Positions 41,303 to 41,455 of a stretch of DNA of 41,455 bases are shown here, piece by piece; positions within the stretch are counted from its first letter, which is position 1, and every line of letters begins with the position of its first letter. This DNA is from Porphyromonadaceae bacterium UBA7332 (GTDB taxonomy: Bacteria > Bacteroidota > Bacteroidia > Bacteroidales > UBA7332), in assembly GCA_002471225.1 (NCBI GenBank), contig DKPO01000031.1, positions 189,400-230,854 of the forward strand, written 5' to 3'. The notes under the pieces are model-generated. The model worked only from the letters and a program-made list of their open reading frames with translations. It was not told the DNA's origin and ran no database searches. A program made the position numbers and the translations under genes.

Positions 41303-41455
41303 TCAAAGAGGATCTACATCATAATAAACGAATAGCGATTTAAAACGTTCATCTTCTAACATCTGTAAACGAACGGTATGAAGGAGTTCTTTTACTTTAG
41401 CAGGAGAAATATTGCTTTCAATCTTTAACACAATTTTCTTTATATAAAGATTTTG
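41303..41455 (-). CDS. priA: Primosomal protein N' (PriA), C-terminal end, cut by window edge
   Basis: Only the last 50 codons are inside the window, reading NLYIKKIVLKIESNISPAKV and ending FVYYDVDPL followed by TGA. Ending on a DVDP motif after an E-x-N-x-x-P-A-K-V-K-E-L-L segment is the signature of the PriA C-terminus, the superfamily 2 helicase that restarts stalled replication forks. The helicase and zinc-binding parts lie to the right of the window. No start seen; identification rests on this tail only. Confidence 0.75.
   Translation of the reverse strand, partial: QNLYIKKIVLKIESNISPAKVKELLHTVRLQMLEDERFKSLFVYYDVDPL

Noticed and set aside
1..41455. tRNA or rRNA genes
   Set aside because: No cloverleaf with a TTCRA T-loop and CCA-side stem was recognised in the intergenic regions; a tRNA-model search would be decisive.

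Overview
The window looks like an ordinary chromosomal segment of a low-GC Bacteroidota bacterium, most likely order Bacteroidales (Parabacteroides, Dysgonomonas or Bacteroides-like; I cannot fix the genus). The reasons are: the long IspG with a central insertion, an SPY instead of SPF tripeptide in release factor 2, a methionyl-tRNA synthetase with a KISTS loop, a folP-cdaA pair, a lipoprotein that starts GRPSGGPKDETPP after its lipobox, and repeated TAnnTTTG boxes of the Bacteroidota -7 promoter type upstream of genes.

Layout. 1-2.7 kb: pta-ackA acetate kinase pathway, with a long hairpin between the two genes. 2.8-5.1 kb: a TonB-dependent receptor on the minus strand. 5.2-8.6 kb: three envelope proteins (Ig-like lipoprotein, DUF3108-type periplasmic protein, small beta-barrel). 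8.8-18.2 kb: leuS, kup, a THUMP-like methyltransferase, ispG and a MATE transporter, all on the plus strand. 18.2-22.0 kb: a helix-hairpin-helix protein and two tandem sodium:neurotransmitter-symporter-type transporters on the minus strand. 22.2-27.6 kb: rubrerythrin, a folP-cdaA-nadE operon (pterin, c-di-AMP, NAD), an Lrp/AsnC regulator, and a HAD phosphatase-ribF operon. 27.6-28.4 kb: a gene-free divergent region with a nested palindrome cluster and a short GTGTCGATTG-type repeat family. 28.4-29.7 kb: metY. 29.7-32.4 kb: a small low-GC accessory patch with two RDD membrane proteins, two small membrane-anchored unknowns and remnants of at least two broken genes, one with ankyrin repeats. 32.5-36.1 kb: cysS-metG operon. 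36.2-38.2 kb: two overlapping glycosyltransferases. 38.3-41.2 kb: fadD-like acyl-CoA ligase followed by prfB, which needs a programmed +1 frameshift. 41.3 kb to the end: the C-terminus of priA, cut by the window edge.

Most of the window is housekeeping. The least explained parts are the palindrome/repeat region at 27.8-28.2 kb and the decayed patch at 30.8-32.2 kb. No CRISPR array, rRNA, tRNA, prophage or insertion sequence was seen. Clear intrinsic terminators separate most transcription units; two of them lie inside the coding sequence of the opposing convergent gene.
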